Origin: Brevundimonas bullata
GTDB lineage: Bacteria; Pseudomonadota; Alphaproteobacteria; Caulobacterales; Caulobacteraceae
Assembly (NCBI RefSeq): GCF_014207965.1
Contig: NZ_JACHLM010000001.1
Span: 186,001-250,000 of the forward strand
Direction of reading: 5' to 3'
DNA length: 64,000 bases
Shown: positions 56,087-64,000 of the stretch, piece by piece
Numbering within the stretch: position 1 is the first letter of the stretch
Layout: each line of letters opens with the position of its first letter
Program-made: the position numbers and the translations under genes
The notes under the pieces: generated by a model
Databases searched by the model: none
The model's input: only the letters and a program-made list of their open reading frames with translations
What the model was told of the DNA's origin: nothing

Positions 56087-58180
56087 TTAGCGCGTGACGC
56101 CCAGTTCGCGCAGCAGGCGCGGCTGGTTGTAGACGTTGCGCAGGGCCTCGGTGACGGCGGCGGTCGAGACCGTCACCGTGCGGTTCAGTTCGCCGTCGTA
56201 GCCGTAGGAGCCGCCCAGCGAGTGGATGTTGCCGTCGAAGGCGGCGCCGATCACTTCACCCTTGGCGTTGATCACCGGCGAGCCGGAGTTGCCGCCGATG
56301 ATGTCGTTGGTCGAGACGAAATCATAGACGACGTTCTTGTTGATGCGGCTCTCGGCATCGACGAAGCGCTGGGCCGCGTTGAACGGCTCGGCGCCCGTGG
56401 CGCGCTCGTACAGGCCGCCCATGTAGGTGAAGGCCGGCACGGTCACGCCGCGATAGGTCCAGCCCTTCACCTGACCGTAGGACAGGCGCAGACTGAAGGT
56501 CGCGTCGGGGTAGAGGTTGTCGCCATAGACGGCGAAGCGGGCCTGGGCGACCTTTTCGGCGGCGCGGGCGGTCGGGGCGTTGACGCCCGCGTCCCACTGG
56601 GTGCGGACGGCTTGCGCCGCGTCGTCATTGGCCAGGACGAAGGCGATCATCGGGTCGCCCGACGAGGCCAGCTGTTCCGGCGTCATGGCCAGAGCCTGGG
56701 CGCGGAAAGCCGGGTCGATCAGCTTGGTCTCGACCAGCTTGGCGGCGATGCCCTCGGGGTTTTCGCGGCCCAGCATCGCCTTCACGTTGGCGTTGTCGAC
56801 GGTCAGGTATTCGCGGGTCTTGGACAGCCAGAAGGACAGCTGGATTTCCTCGACGCCCTTGGCGATCGGGGCTTCCGAGGCCAGACGACGGCCCAGGGCG
56901 GCGATGTCGCTGTCGGCGTAGCCGGCCCGGCGCTCGGCGACCGGCTTGGCGCGTTCCTTGGAGGCGCGGACGATGGCGCGAGCATAGGAATAGAGGGTCG
57001 AACCGCCGCCGGCGTTCGCCTCCAGCTGACGGTAGGGCAGGTAGAGGTCACGCGCGGTGGCCTGGGTCTTTTCCAGATCGGCCCAGGGATCGCCGATGCG
57101 TTGCAGCAAGGCCGGATCAGCGGCGACGCGTTGACGCAGCTCGGCTTCTTCGGCGCGCTTCTTGGCCATGAAGGCCGGATCGGTCAGGGCGCCCAGCTGG
57201 CCGTAGTTGACCTTGAAGCCGTTCTCCAGACCAAAGATCGGGTCCAGCGAGACGCGCTTTTCTTCTTCGCCCTGGGTCGAGTATTCGGTCAGGCGACCGC
57301 GCAGTTCCGAGCTCTGGATCAGGGTGGTGGGGATCTGCTGGTCGCGCAGACGCTCCAGCTGGCTCATGGTCAGCAGGCGCGAGGTCGAGCCGGGGTTGCC
57401 GGCGACGAAGGTGACTTCGCCTTCCTTGGGCGCGTTCGGGTTCCACTTGAGGTGGTTCGGCGTGGCGACTGGCTTGCCGTCCTCATAGGCGCGCAGGAAG
57501 GCGGCATCGAGGGCGTAGCGGGGGAAGTTGAAATTGTCCGGGTCGCCGCCGAAGAAGGCCGCCTGGAACTCCGGCGCGAAGGCCAGACGCACGTCTTCAT
57601 ACTTGCGGAACTGGTACAGGGCGTACTTGCCGCCGCGATAGAAGCTGATGACCTGGCAGGTCAGCTTGCGGTCGTCGCCGCAGGCGTCCTTCTGGATCTT
57701 GTCGATCTCGGCGGCGCGGGCCGTGACGAAGGCGGCGCCTTCCAGGCCGGCGCCGGCGCCCAGCACGCGCTCGGTCACGTCGGTGATGTCGGTCAGGACC
57801 TCGGCGGTCTGGCCGGGGCAGGTCTTTTCTTCTTCACGCGTGGCCGGCATCCAGCCGTTCTTGACGTAGTCGTTCTGGGCCGTGGACAGATCCTGAACGC
57901 AGGAGATGACGCAGTGGTGGTTGGTCAGGATCAGGCCTTCGCCCGAGACGAACGAGGCCGAGCAGCCCTGCAGGCGCACGGCGGCGTTGCGCACGCCGTC
58001 CAGCCACGACTGGTCGATGCGGGTGCCGTACTTGTCGTTGACCGTCTGGATCGGGAAGTTGTCGAAGGTCCACATGCCCTCATCGGCGCGCGCCGGGGTG
58101 GCGGTGACGCCCATCACCGCGGCGGCGGCCCCCAGAGCAGCCAATGAGGCGGTGAAGGAAAAGGTGCGACGAAGCGACAT
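56087..58180 (-). CDS. S46-family dipeptidyl peptidase (paralogue 2)
   Basis: A 697-residue exported serine peptidase, homologous over its whole length to paralogue 1. The signal peptide ends 'ARA-DE'. The catalytic residues sit in 'LTNHHCVISCV', 'GDPDNFNFPRYALDAAFLRAY' and 'IIGGNSGSPVIN'. The specificity residue after 'AFD' is Gly, as in DPP7-type enzymes that prefer hydrophobic residues. Tandem S46 genes with different specificity residues suggest complementary dipeptide release from protein. Confidence 0.95.
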   Translation of the reverse strand: MSLRRTFSFTASLAALGAAAAVMGVTATPARADEGMWTFDNFPIQTVNDKYGTRIDQSWLDGVRNAAVRLQGCSASFVSGEGLILTNHHCVISCVQDLSTAQNDYVKNGWMPATREEEKTCPGQTAEVLTDITDVTERVLGAGAGLEGAAFVTARAAEIDKIQKDACGDDRKLTCQVISFYRGGKYALYQFRKYEDVRLAFAPEFQAAFFGGDPDNFNFPRYALDAAFLRAYEDGKPVATPNHLKWNPNAPKEGEVTFVAGNPGSTSRLLTMSQLERLRDQQIPTTLIQSSELRGRLTEYSTQGEEEKRVSLDPIFGLENGFKVNYGQLGALTDPAFMAKKRAEEAELRQRVAADPALLQRIGDPWADLEKTQATARDLYLPYRQLEANAGGGSTLYSYARAIVRASKERAKPVAERRAGYADSDIAALGRRLASEAPIAKGVEEIQLSFWLSKTREYLTVDNANVKAMLGRENPEGIAAKLVETKLIDPAFRAQALAMTPEQLASSGDPMIAFVLANDDAAQAVRTQWDAGVNAPTARAAEKVAQARFAVYGDNLYPDATFSLRLSYGQVKGWTYRGVTVPAFTYMGGLYERATGAEPFNAAQRFVDAESRINKNVVYDFVSTNDIIGGNSGSPVINAKGEVIGAAFDGNIHSLGGSYGYDGELNRTVTVSTAAVTEALRNVYNQPRLLRELGVTR

Positions 58181-58373
58181 TGGGCTCTCCCGGCGCGCAA
58201 GGCCCGGCGCCTCGCGTCTGTTATTGTGTAACTAGCGCCGTCCGTGGACGGGCCTCAAGCCCCCATAGTCCCGCATGGCGCCGGGGGGAAGCCGAAGCCT
58301 TACCCCGATTTAACTTGGCCCCGCGCTCCAGCCCGGTCAGATAACGCTGCAAGTCAGGGATTTGAAACGCGTT

Positions 58374-59546
58374 ATGTCGCTCGCGCTCTCCACGCTGCTC
58401 TTTGAGTGGCGACGTTATATGGCCGCCGTCATGGCGCTGGCTCTGTCAGGTCTGCTGGTGCTGGCCATGACCGGGGTCTTCATCGGCATCGGCAAGGGCT
58501 TCACCGCCCAGATCGAACGCTCGGCCGCCGACATCATCATCATGCAGCCGGGCGCCAAGAGCCTGATCAACGGCCCCTCGGGCGTGCCGCGCCGCTTCAT
58601 CCCGCTGGCCTACAATCACCCGGCCGTGGTCGAGGTTCAGCCTCTGGACGGCGCCGGCGGGACCTTCCAGTCGGTGAAGGAGGTCGATCCGACCATGTCC
58701 CAGGCCGACCGGGCCAAGCAGGGCGCGCCGCGCCAGAAATTCGTCCAGTCCAGCATCATCGACACCACGCCCGGCTCGGTCACCATTCCCACCGACTACT
58801 CGCGCGAACTGGTCGACGCCCTGCGTCAGCCCTACACCGTCGCGGTCGATGAAACGGCCCTGACCACCCTAGGCGTCAAGCTGGGCGACAAGGCCCTGTA
58901 CAACGGCCAGACCGTCACCGTCGTCGGCGTGACGCGCGGCTATCCCAACATGATGCAGCCGGGCGTGGTCATGTCGCGCGACACCCTGCGCATGGTCGGT
59001 CAGGCCGACACCGGCCCGCGCGTCGGCCCCCTGATGATCAAGCTGCGCGACCCGTCGCAGGCCTCCATCGTCGCGGCCCAGCTGAATGAAATCGGCAAGG
59101 GCCAGTGGAAGGCCTGGACCCGTCAGGAACTGGCCGACGCCAACGCCGGCGCCATGTTCGAGGAAGGCATCCTGGTCATCATCATCGGCGGCTGCGTGGT
59201 GCTGGGCATCATCATCGGCGTGGCCATCACCTGGCAGACCCTGCGCGGCGCCATCATGGCCAACATCAAGGAGTTCGCCTCGCTGCGCGCCTTGGGCGTG
59301 GGCATGGGAAGCTTGCGCCGCATCGTCATGGAGCTGAGCTTCTGGGTCGGCGTGGTCGGCGTGGCCGCCGCCATCGGCCTGACCTGGCTGCTGTCGCTGT
59401 TCGCCCTGTCCAAGGCCGTCATCATCGCCCTGCCCCTGCCCCTGTTGATCGTCGTGGGCGGCGGCCTGATCGCCATCGCCATGCTGTCGGGCTTCCTCTC
59501 GATGGGCATCCTCAAGAAGAGCCAACCTGCGGACCTGCTGCGATGA
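58374..59546 (+). CDS. ABC transporter permease (DevC-like, FtsX fold)
   Basis: A 390-residue permease. An N-terminal helix (about residues 20-40) is followed by a periplasmic domain (about 45-250) and three C-terminal helices, the MacB/FtsX build. The periplasmic part has 'SADIIIMQPGAKSLINGPSG' and 'GVTRGYPNMMQPG', typical of DevC-type permeases. The start at ATG 58374 was preferred over TTG 58362. The next two genes encode the ATPase and the adaptor, forming a DevCAB exporter. Confidence 0.9.
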   Translation: MSLALSTLLFEWRRYMAAVMALALSGLLVLAMTGVFIGIGKGFTAQIERSAADIIIMQPGAKSLINGPSGVPRRFIPLAYNHPAVVEVQPLDGAGGTFQSVKEVDPTMSQADRAKQGAPRQKFVQSSIIDTTPGSVTIPTDYSRELVDALRQPYTVAVDETALTTLGVKLGDKALYNGQTVTVVGVTRGYPNMMQPGVVMSRDTLRMVGQADTGPRVGPLMIKLRDPSQASIVAAQLNEIGKGQWKAWTRQELADANAGAMFEEGILVIIIGGCVVLGIIIGVAITWQTLRGAIMANIKEFASLRALGVGMGSLRRIVMELSFWVGVVGVAAAIGLTWLLSLFALSKAVIIALPLPLLIVVGGGLIAIAMLSGFLSMGILKKSQPADLLR

Positions 59547-60298
59547 ACATGCATACGAAAGTTCAAGGCCGGCATGGCGAGTTCGCCATCGAGGCCAAGG
59601 GTCTGGTCAAGCGGTTCAAGTCCGGCAAGAACTATGTCGAGGTGCTGAAGGGCGTGAACTTCGACGCCCGACACGGTGACCTGACCATGGTCATGGGGCC
59701 GTCCGGTTCGGGCAAATCGACGTTGATCGCCGCCCTGTCCGGCCTGTTGAAGCCTGAAGCGGGCCGGGTCGACGCCCTGGACGTGGACGACATGTGGAAG
59801 CTGTCGTCGGGCCGACTGGACAAGTTCCGCCTGGATCACTGCGGCTTCATCTTCCAGGGTTTCAACCTGTTCCCGTCGCTCAGCGCCCTGCAACAGGTGA
59901 CGACGGTGCTGAAATTCCAGGGTCTGACCCCGGATCAGGCGAAGAAGCGCGCCACCCTGGCCCTGGAAGAAGTCGGCCTCGGCCACCGTCTGCATCAGCG
60001 TCCGGCGGCCCTGTCCGGCGGCGAGAAGCAGCGCGTCGCCATCGCCCGCGCCCTGGCCAAGGACCCGCAGATCCTGTTCGCCGACGAACCGACCTCGGCC
60101 CTGGACGGCGAGAACGGCCAGGTCGTCATCAGACTTCTGCGCCGGGCCGCCACCGAGCACGGCGCGGCGGTCATCTGCGTGACCCACGACCCCCGCCTGG
60201 AAGCCTGGGCTGACCGGGTCATCCACATCGAAGACGGCGTGATCATCGACGATCAGCGCCGCATCCCCAATCCCGACGCCATTCTGGCCTCGCACTAG
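59543..60298 (+). CDS. ABC transporter ATP-binding protein (DevA-like)
   Basis: A 251-residue ATPase. It has Walker A 'GPSGSGKSTLI', the Q-loop 'FIFQGFNLFPSLSALQQV', the signature 'LSGGEKQRVAIARAL', Walker B 'ILFADEPTSALDGENG' and the switch His in 'VTHDPRLEAWADRVI'. It overlaps the permease by 4 bases (ATGA). The pattern belongs to the MacB/LolD/DevA group. Confidence 0.95.
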   Translation: MNMHTKVQGRHGEFAIEAKGLVKRFKSGKNYVEVLKGVNFDARHGDLTMVMGPSGSGKSTLIAALSGLLKPEAGRVDALDVDDMWKLSSGRLDKFRLDHCGFIFQGFNLFPSLSALQQVTTVLKFQGLTPDQAKKRATLALEEVGLGHRLHQRPAALSGGEKQRVAIARALAKDPQILFADEPTSALDGENGQVVIRLLRRAATEHGAAVICVTHDPRLEAWADRVIHIEDGVIIDDQRRIPNPDAILASH

Positions 60299-60322
60299 AC
60301 ACCGATCCTCAAGGACACCTCC

Positions 60323-61339
60323 ATGCCTGCTTTCCTGAAAAACAAATGGCTCTGGATCGGCCTCGTGGCCCTGATCGTGCTCGTCGTCGGCTTCGGCATG
60401 TTCCAGAAGGCCAGCGCCGCCAAGAAGGCCGAAGAGACCGCTCAGAAAGAGAAGAAGGTCGAGAGCCCCTACGCCGCCATCGCCAACGCCAAGGTCGACA
60501 TTGAGGGCGGCATCATCCAGGTCGCGGCCCGTCGCGGCGGCGTGGTGCGCGAAGTCCTGGTTCAGGAAGGCGACCGCGTCGTCGCCGGACAGATCCTGGC
60601 TCGCCAGGAAGACGACGAACCGCGCCTGTCGCTGCAAAGCGCCTCGGCCGACGTGGCCCAGGCCGAAAGCCAGCTGCGCCTGATCAACGTCGACATCGCC
60701 ACCGCCCAGCGCGAGTTCGACCGCCTGCAGAAGCTGGTGGCCACCAACTTCGTCGCCGCCCAGAAGATGGATCAGGCCCGCGACGCCATCGCGCAGGCCC
60801 AGGCGCGCCTCGGCGCCCAGCAGGCGGCGGTGCAGACCGCCCGCGCCCGCCGCGATCAGGCCGCCTATAATGTTGAACTGACCGTGATCCGCGCCCCGCA
60901 GAACGGCCGTATCGTGCGCCGCTACGCCAACCCCGGCGCCGGCGCCTCGACCCTGAACGTGTCCAACATGTTCGATCTGGAGCCCGACGCCCCGCGCATC
61001 GCCCGCGCCGAGATCGTCGAGGCCGACATCCCCAACATCACCACCGATCAGGCCGTCGAGATCACCCCGGAAGGCGACCCGTCGAAGGTTTATGTCGGCA
61101 AGGTCCTGCGCCGCGCCGCCGTCTTCGGCGCCCGCAAGCTGGCCTCGGACGATCCCTCGCAGCGTTCGGACGAGCGCGTGGTCGAGGTGGTCGTGGCCGT
61201 CAACGACGCCCCGCTGTTGATCGGCCAGCGCGTCCTGGTCAAGTTCATGAAGCCGGGCGAAACCGCCCGGGCCAAGCGTGACAACAGCGTCGCCGGCGTG
61301 CCGGCTACGCGCTCGATGCAGACGCCGGCCCGCCGCTAA
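60323..61339 (+). CDS. HlyD-family periplasmic adaptor (DevB-like)
   Basis: A 338-residue membrane fusion protein. An N-terminal membrane anchor (about residues 8-28) is followed by a short charged linker, a lipoyl-like half ('IIQVAARRGGVVREVLVQEGDRVVAGQILARQEDDE'), a helical hairpin ('ASADVAQAESQLRLINVDIATAQREFDRLQKLVAT'), the second lipoyl half 'VIRAPQNGRIVRRYANPGAG', and a beta-barrel. It completes the DevCAB exporter; the substrate is unknown. Confidence 0.92.
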   Translation: MPAFLKNKWLWIGLVALIVLVVGFGMFQKASAAKKAEETAQKEKKVESPYAAIANAKVDIEGGIIQVAARRGGVVREVLVQEGDRVVAGQILARQEDDEPRLSLQSASADVAQAESQLRLINVDIATAQREFDRLQKLVATNFVAAQKMDQARDAIAQAQARLGAQQAAVQTARARRDQAAYNVELTVIRAPQNGRIVRRYANPGAGASTLNVSNMFDLEPDAPRIARAEIVEADIPNITTDQAVEITPEGDPSKVYVGKVLRRAAVFGARKLASDDPSQRSDERVVEVVVAVNDAPLLIGQRVLVKFMKPGETARAKRDNSVAGVPATRSMQTPARR

Positions 61340-61361
61340 GGGTCAGCGAGGTTGAAATGGG

Positions 61362-61390
61362 AAAGGGGCGCTGCGAGGCGCCCCTTTTTT
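61362..61390 (+). terminator. Rho-independent terminator of the ABC exporter operon
   Basis: A 10-bp stem (AAAGGGGCGC / GCGCCCCTTT) with a 6-base loop ends in a T run, 23 bases past the adaptor stop. Confidence 0.92.
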
Positions 61391-61410
61391 GTTGGCTGCG
61401 GCTCTTTCCG

Positions 61411-61531
61411 CCGCTCATCCCCGCGGAGGCGGGGACCCAGTGAGAGCTACAGCACCTCGGTGAGAAATCTCTGTCCCCAAGTCGCGCTTGAAGCCAAAGG
61501 ACTGGGTCCCCGCCTCCGCGGGGATGAGCGG
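61411..61531. repeat. MITE-like element with perfect 31-bp terminal inverted repeats
   Basis: The left arm (61411-61441) starts CCGCTCATCCCCGCGGAGGC and the right arm (61501-61531) ends with its exact reverse complement. All 31 positions match. The 59-bp interior shows no reading frame. No obvious target-site duplication is visible. Confidence 0.85.
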
Positions 61532-61545
61532 ATAATGGTTGAAAG

Positions 61546-62343
61546 TCAGTTGCCCGTAAATTCCCCCGGCCGCTTCTCCAGCACCGCGGTCACGCCCTCG
61601 ATGTGGTCGTCGGTCAGGTGGGCCAGGGCTTGCAGGGCCGCCGACAGCTCCAGCATCTGATCGAAATTCATGTCGCGGCCCTGACGCAGCAGGCTCTTGG
61701 CCATGCGCAGGGCCTGGGGCGGCTGGGCGGCGATCTGGGCCGCCGTGGTCATGGCCTCGTCCATCAGGGTCTCGTGCGGGACCACGCGATTGACCAGCCC
61801 CCACTGGTCCGCCGTCTCGGCGTCGATGGATCGGGCGGTGAACAGCATTTCGGCGGCGCGGACATAGCCGACGTTGCGCGGCAGCAGCCAGGAGCCGCCG
61901 TCGCCGGGAATGATGCCCAGCTTCATGAAGGGCACGCCGAAGCTGGCGCGGTCCGAGGCGATGCGGATGTCGCCGAGCCCGGCGATGTCGCAGCCCAGAC
62001 CCATGGCCGGGCCGTTGACGGCGGCGATCAGCGGAACCTCCAGCCCATAGAGCGAACGCACGATGCGATGGACGACGCGACGATAGCGTTCGCGGATCGC
62101 CGCGCCCGAGCCCTCGAACAGGTCGCGGCGGTCCTTCATGGCCTTGAGGTCGCCGCCTGCCGAGAAGGCGCGGCCCGCGCCGGTCATGACCACGCAGCGG
62201 ATCGAGGGGTCGGCGTTGACCGCCTCGCAGGCGGCGGCGAAGGCTTCGCCGTCTTCCAGATCCGGCAGGGCGTTCAATCGGTCGGGCCGCGTCAGGGTCC
62301 AGACCATGACCGAGCCGCGGCGCTCCTCGACGATCAGACCCAT
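61546..62343 (-). CDS. Enoyl-CoA hydratase/isomerase family protein
   Basis: A 265-residue crotonase-fold protein. The first oxyanion-hole region 'GAGRAFSAGGDLKAMKDR', the second 'AAVNGPAMGLGCDIAGLGDIRIAS', and 'ASFGVPFMKLGIIPGDGGSWLLPRNVG' are typical. The two catalytic Glu of classical hydratases are partly replaced ('GLGCDIAGLGD' and 'IIPGDGG'), so it may be an isomerase, a hydrolase or a hydratase for an unusual acyl-CoA. It stands alone. Confidence 0.9.
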   Translation of the reverse strand: MGLIVEERRGSVMVWTLTRPDRLNALPDLEDGEAFAAACEAVNADPSIRCVVMTGAGRAFSAGGDLKAMKDRRDLFEGSGAAIRERYRRVVHRIVRSLYGLEVPLIAAVNGPAMGLGCDIAGLGDIRIASDRASFGVPFMKLGIIPGDGGSWLLPRNVGYVRAAEMLFTARSIDAETADQWGLVNRVVPHETLMDEAMTTAAQIAAQPPQALRMAKSLLRQGRDMNFDQMLELSAALQALAHLTDDHIEGVTAVLEKRPGEFTGN

Positions 62344-62408
62344 GATAATGCTCCTCTTGATGATGGAGCCGGTTTCAGCGGGGCGGGGGGGTTAAGGCAA
62401 GCGGAATT

Positions 62409-62434
62409 GAAAAACCCCGGCGTTGTGACCGGGG
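62409..62434 (-). terminator. Terminator of the 52-residue protein gene
   Basis: On the minus strand a CCCCGG/CCGGGG stem with an 8-base loop is followed by TTTTT, about 30 bases past the stop of the gene at 62464-62622. Confidence 0.75.
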
Positions 62435-62463
62435 CTTGCGGATTGGATCAAATACCCTCGCGA

Positions 62464-62622
62464 CTACGCGCGCGGCCGTTTGATCGTGATGGGCACAAAG
62501 TTCGAAGGGTGACTGACCGCGCGGTTGTTCGCGGGGTTCATCTGCTTCGTGTTGACCAGCATCCCGCCCCATAGGGCGAAGGACATCATGGCGTGCTGGA
62601 GATTACGGTCCTTGTCGTTCAT
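62464..62622 (-). CDS. 52-residue small protein
   Basis: A short protein starting 'MNDKDRNLQHAMMSFALWGG' and ending 'VPITIKRPRA', with Asn-rich middle 'NTKQMNPANNRAV'. A strong AAAGGAG site precedes the ATG, and a terminator follows, which supports a real, separately transcribed gene. No homologue is recognised. Confidence 0.7.
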   Translation of the reverse strand: MNDKDRNLQHAMMSFALWGGMLVNTKQMNPANNRAVSHPSNFVPITIKRPRA

Positions 62623-62787
62623 TTGGGCGTCTCCTTTCGTTGAACGATGAAAGAAGACGCGTCGTGCTTATCGGGGATCTCACCGTCATAGTCGTTTCGC
62701 GTCAGGCTCCTAGATAGCCACGCTTGGTTAAAAAGTCAAGATTTTGGTCCGAAGCCGGACGTATTGTAGTTTCCCCGTCATAAAACC

Positions 62788-63015
62788 ATGCGCCAGCCAG
62801 CAGCCCCCTCGCCCGCCAGACCGCCGCGTTCCGTCGCCACGCCCTGCGTCATGGTCTGCACGGTCGATGGGGCGTCGGGGCTGTGCCTGGGTTGTTTTCG
62901 CACCCTGCCCGAGATCGCGACCTGGAGCCGGATGAGTGCGGAGGAACGGGCCGCGATCATGGACGAACTGGAGGGGCGGCGGGGGCTGATCGACCCGGTG
63001 CTGCTGGGCGGGTAG
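62788..63015 (+). CDS. DUF1289 protein
   Basis: A 75-residue protein with four conserved cysteines (Cys20, Cys24, Cys33, Cys36) in 'PCVMVCTVDGASGLCLGCFRTL', then 'EIATWSRMSAEERAAIMDELEGR', the exact DUF1289 pattern. The cysteines probably bind zinc or iron-sulfur. The family has no established function. Confidence 0.88.
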   Translation: MRQPAAPSPARPPRSVATPCVMVCTVDGASGLCLGCFRTLPEIATWSRMSAEERAAIMDELEGRRGLIDPVLLGG

Positions 63016-63023
63016 CCTCTCCC

Positions 63024-63129
63024 CGTCATCCCGGAAGCGGCGAAGCCGCTATCCGGGACCGCAAGAAGCGCCGACCGCAGCGCCTTGGGCGGTCCCGGCT
63101 CTACGCCTGCGGCTTCGGCCGGGATGACG
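63024..63129. repeat. Palindromic repeat, 'CGTCATCCCGG' type, copy 2
   Basis: It starts CGTCATCCCGGAAGCGGCGA and ends CGGCCGGGATGACG, with arms ATCCGGGACCGC and GGCGGTCCCGGCT. It is the reverse orientation of the copy at 44930 and the same orientation as the copy at 63721. Confidence 0.85.
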
Positions 63130-63223
63130 AGCAAAGACGGCGCGTAACAATGTTCAGCCGTCAACCTTTCGTTCGCCGTATCGCTTCACCCGACGCCAAG
63201 ACCCTTGCGGCACAGTCGGCGTC

Positions 63224-63706
63224 ATGATCCGTATCGATCCGCGCTCTGCTGTCGTTTTCGCCGCCGCCCTGGCCACGTCGCTGGCCTGTGCCGGCGCCTT
63301 GCGCTGGATGGACGGGACGGGCGAAGCGCAGGCCGCGATCGCCGCGCCCTCGGTCGTGCGCTCGGCGGACGGCCACTACTGGGCTGAGGCCGTCGTGGAC
63401 GGACGCCCCATGCGCATGCTGGTGGACACCGGCGCCAGCGTCGTGACCCTGAGCCGCGCCGACGCGGAGAAGGCCGGCGTCAGCGTCGGCGCCGGAGACT
63501 TCACCCGCACTCTGAACACCGCCGCCGGTCCGGTGAAGGCGGCGCCGGTCGTCCTGCCGTCGCTGGCGGTGGCGGGGGTGCGACTGACCTCGGTCGAGGC
63601 TTTGGTGGTGGACGCCGACATGCCCGCCTCGCTGCTGGGCATGAGCTATCTGGGGCGGCTATCGGGCTTCGAGGCGCGGCCTGAAGGGCTGACCTTCAAG
63701 GGGTAA
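63224..63706 (+). CDS. Retropepsin-like aspartic protease
   Basis: A 160-residue protein with an N-terminal membrane segment (about residues 9-26), then a periplasmic domain with the aspartic protease motif 'MRMLVDTGASVVTLS' (Asp68) and the hydrophobic 'LLGMSYLGRLSGF' near the end. These single-domain clan AA proteins (TIGR02281-like) form homodimers, each giving one Asp. It is flanked by two direct copies of the same palindromic repeat. Confidence 0.9.
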   Translation: MIRIDPRSAVVFAAALATSLACAGALRWMDGTGEAQAAIAAPSVVRSADGHYWAEAVVDGRPMRMLVDTGASVVTLSRADAEKAGVSVGAGDFTRTLNTAAGPVKAAPVVLPSLAVAGVRLTSVEALVVDADMPASLLGMSYLGRLSGFEARPEGLTFKG

Positions 63707-63720
63707 ACTGCTTCCCTCTT

Positions 63721-63833
63721 CGTCATCCCGGAAGCGGCGCAGCCGCTATCCGGGACCGCAGGAAATGCTGACGTCAGCGCCTTGGGCGGTCCCGGCTCTG
63801 CGCCTCTCTGCGAGAGGCTTGGCCGGGATGACG
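63721..63833. repeat. Palindromic repeat, 'CGTCATCCCGG' type, copy 3
   Basis: It starts CGTCATCCCGGAAGCGGCGC and ends TTGGCCGGGATGACG, with a slightly longer right arm than copy 2. It lies just after the protease gene, directly repeated relative to copy 2. Confidence 0.85.
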
Positions 63834-63837
63834 AGTG

Positions 63838-64000
63838 TCAGCGCGTCACGCCGAACGGCACCACCTTGTTGTCCGGGTCGTGGCCGATGTCCGCGCTCCC
63901 CAGGTAGGGAATGCCCGAGCGCGCGCACCAGTAGCGGACGATCTCTTCCGCCGTCAGGCCGAAGTCGGGATCATTGGGCGTGACGTCGGAAACTCGGCCC
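63838..64000 (-). CDS. LD-carboxypeptidase (S66) C-terminal end (partial)
   Basis: Only the last 53 codons are in the window. The end '…DVTPNDPDFGLTAEEIVRYWCARSGIPYLGSADIGHDPDNKVVPFG' resembles the last strands of S66 muropeptide carboxypeptidases, where 'GIP…GHDP.N..VPFG' closes the fold and carries the catalytic His. The start and catalytic Ser are outside the window, so the assignment is tentative. Confidence 0.6.
   Translation of the reverse strand, partial: GRVSDVTPNDPDFGLTAEEIVRYWCARSGIPYLGSADIGHDPDNKVVPFGVTR

Noticed and set aside
62375..62572. A minus-strand 65-codon frame next to the enoyl-CoA hydratase gene
   Set aside because: It overlaps the better-supported 52-residue gene in another frame and lies across that gene's terminator.
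63161..63376. Frames between the palindromic repeat and the retropepsin-like gene
   Set aside because: They lie opposite or within the start of the protease gene and have no ribosome site or domain.

Overview
The window is a stretch of GC-rich chromosome from an alphaproteobacterium, most likely Caulobacterales (Brevundimonas- or Caulobacter-like). The signs are a TonB-dependent receptor end, a DUF6481 protein, a DUF1289 protein, paired SleB-type wall hydrolases, an ELM1-like protein, an HWE-type histidine kinase and many long palindromic intergenic repeats. No rRNA, tRNA, CRISPR array, phage or complete insertion sequence was seen. All assignments come from reading the sequence and from family knowledge; nothing was searched in a database.

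Layout. 1-4.5 kb: end of a TonB receptor, an RraB-like protein, carB and a DUF1294 protein. 4.5-11.6 kb: secreted M20 peptidase, glutathione transferase, greA, an ELM1-like protein, a DUF389 membrane protein and trxB. 11.6-18.2 kb: an HWE kinase/receiver pair, two SleB-type cell wall hydrolases around a Dps ferritin, and small envelope proteins. 18.2-24.9 kb: an acyltransferase, the NAD de novo genes nadA, nadB and nadC with a site-2-type protease between nadA and nadB, and a membrane protein/XRE pair. 25-31 kb: GIY-YIG protein, ilvA, a LamG lipoprotein, DNA alkylation repair (ogt and an Ada/AlkA fusion that seems to have lost its glycosylase core) and a PadR/membrane protein pair. 31-39 kb: TerC, a secreted M14 peptidase, a lipoprotein, a secreted HExxH peptidase, a secreted ubiquitin-like protein and a dicarboxylate symporter. 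39-44.8 kb: a tightly overlapping three-gene operon (StlD/DarB-like ketosynthase, haem-oxygenase-like diiron protein, unknown protein) and uvrB. 45-48.8 kb: small membrane proteins and a pterin cluster with two FolB paralogues. 48.8-53.7 kb: Nudix, DUF606 transporter, uvrC, carbonic anhydrase, pgsA and an acetyltransferase. 53.7-64 kb: tandem S46 peptidases, a DevCAB-type ABC exporter, an enoyl-CoA hydratase-like protein, small proteins, a retropepsin-like protease and the end of an S66 peptidase.

The most striking gene is at 37383-37781. It encodes a Sec signal peptide, then a domain about 79% identical to eukaryotic ubiquitin over ubiquitin residues 1-70 by my hand alignment, then an IPTL-CTERM-type sorting tail in place of the terminal di-glycine. 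It is transcribed divergently from a secreted HExxH metallopeptidase. No E1, E2, E3 or JAB-type gene is in the window, so this looks like an exported, surface-sorted ubiquitin rather than a cytoplasmic conjugation system. The StlD/DarB-type ketosynthase operon is the second candidate for an undescribed pathway.

Gaps between genes repeatedly hold 100-170 bp elements with inverted ends, in at least five sequence types. One has perfect 31-bp terminal inverted repeats, and another contains the 3' end of nadB.
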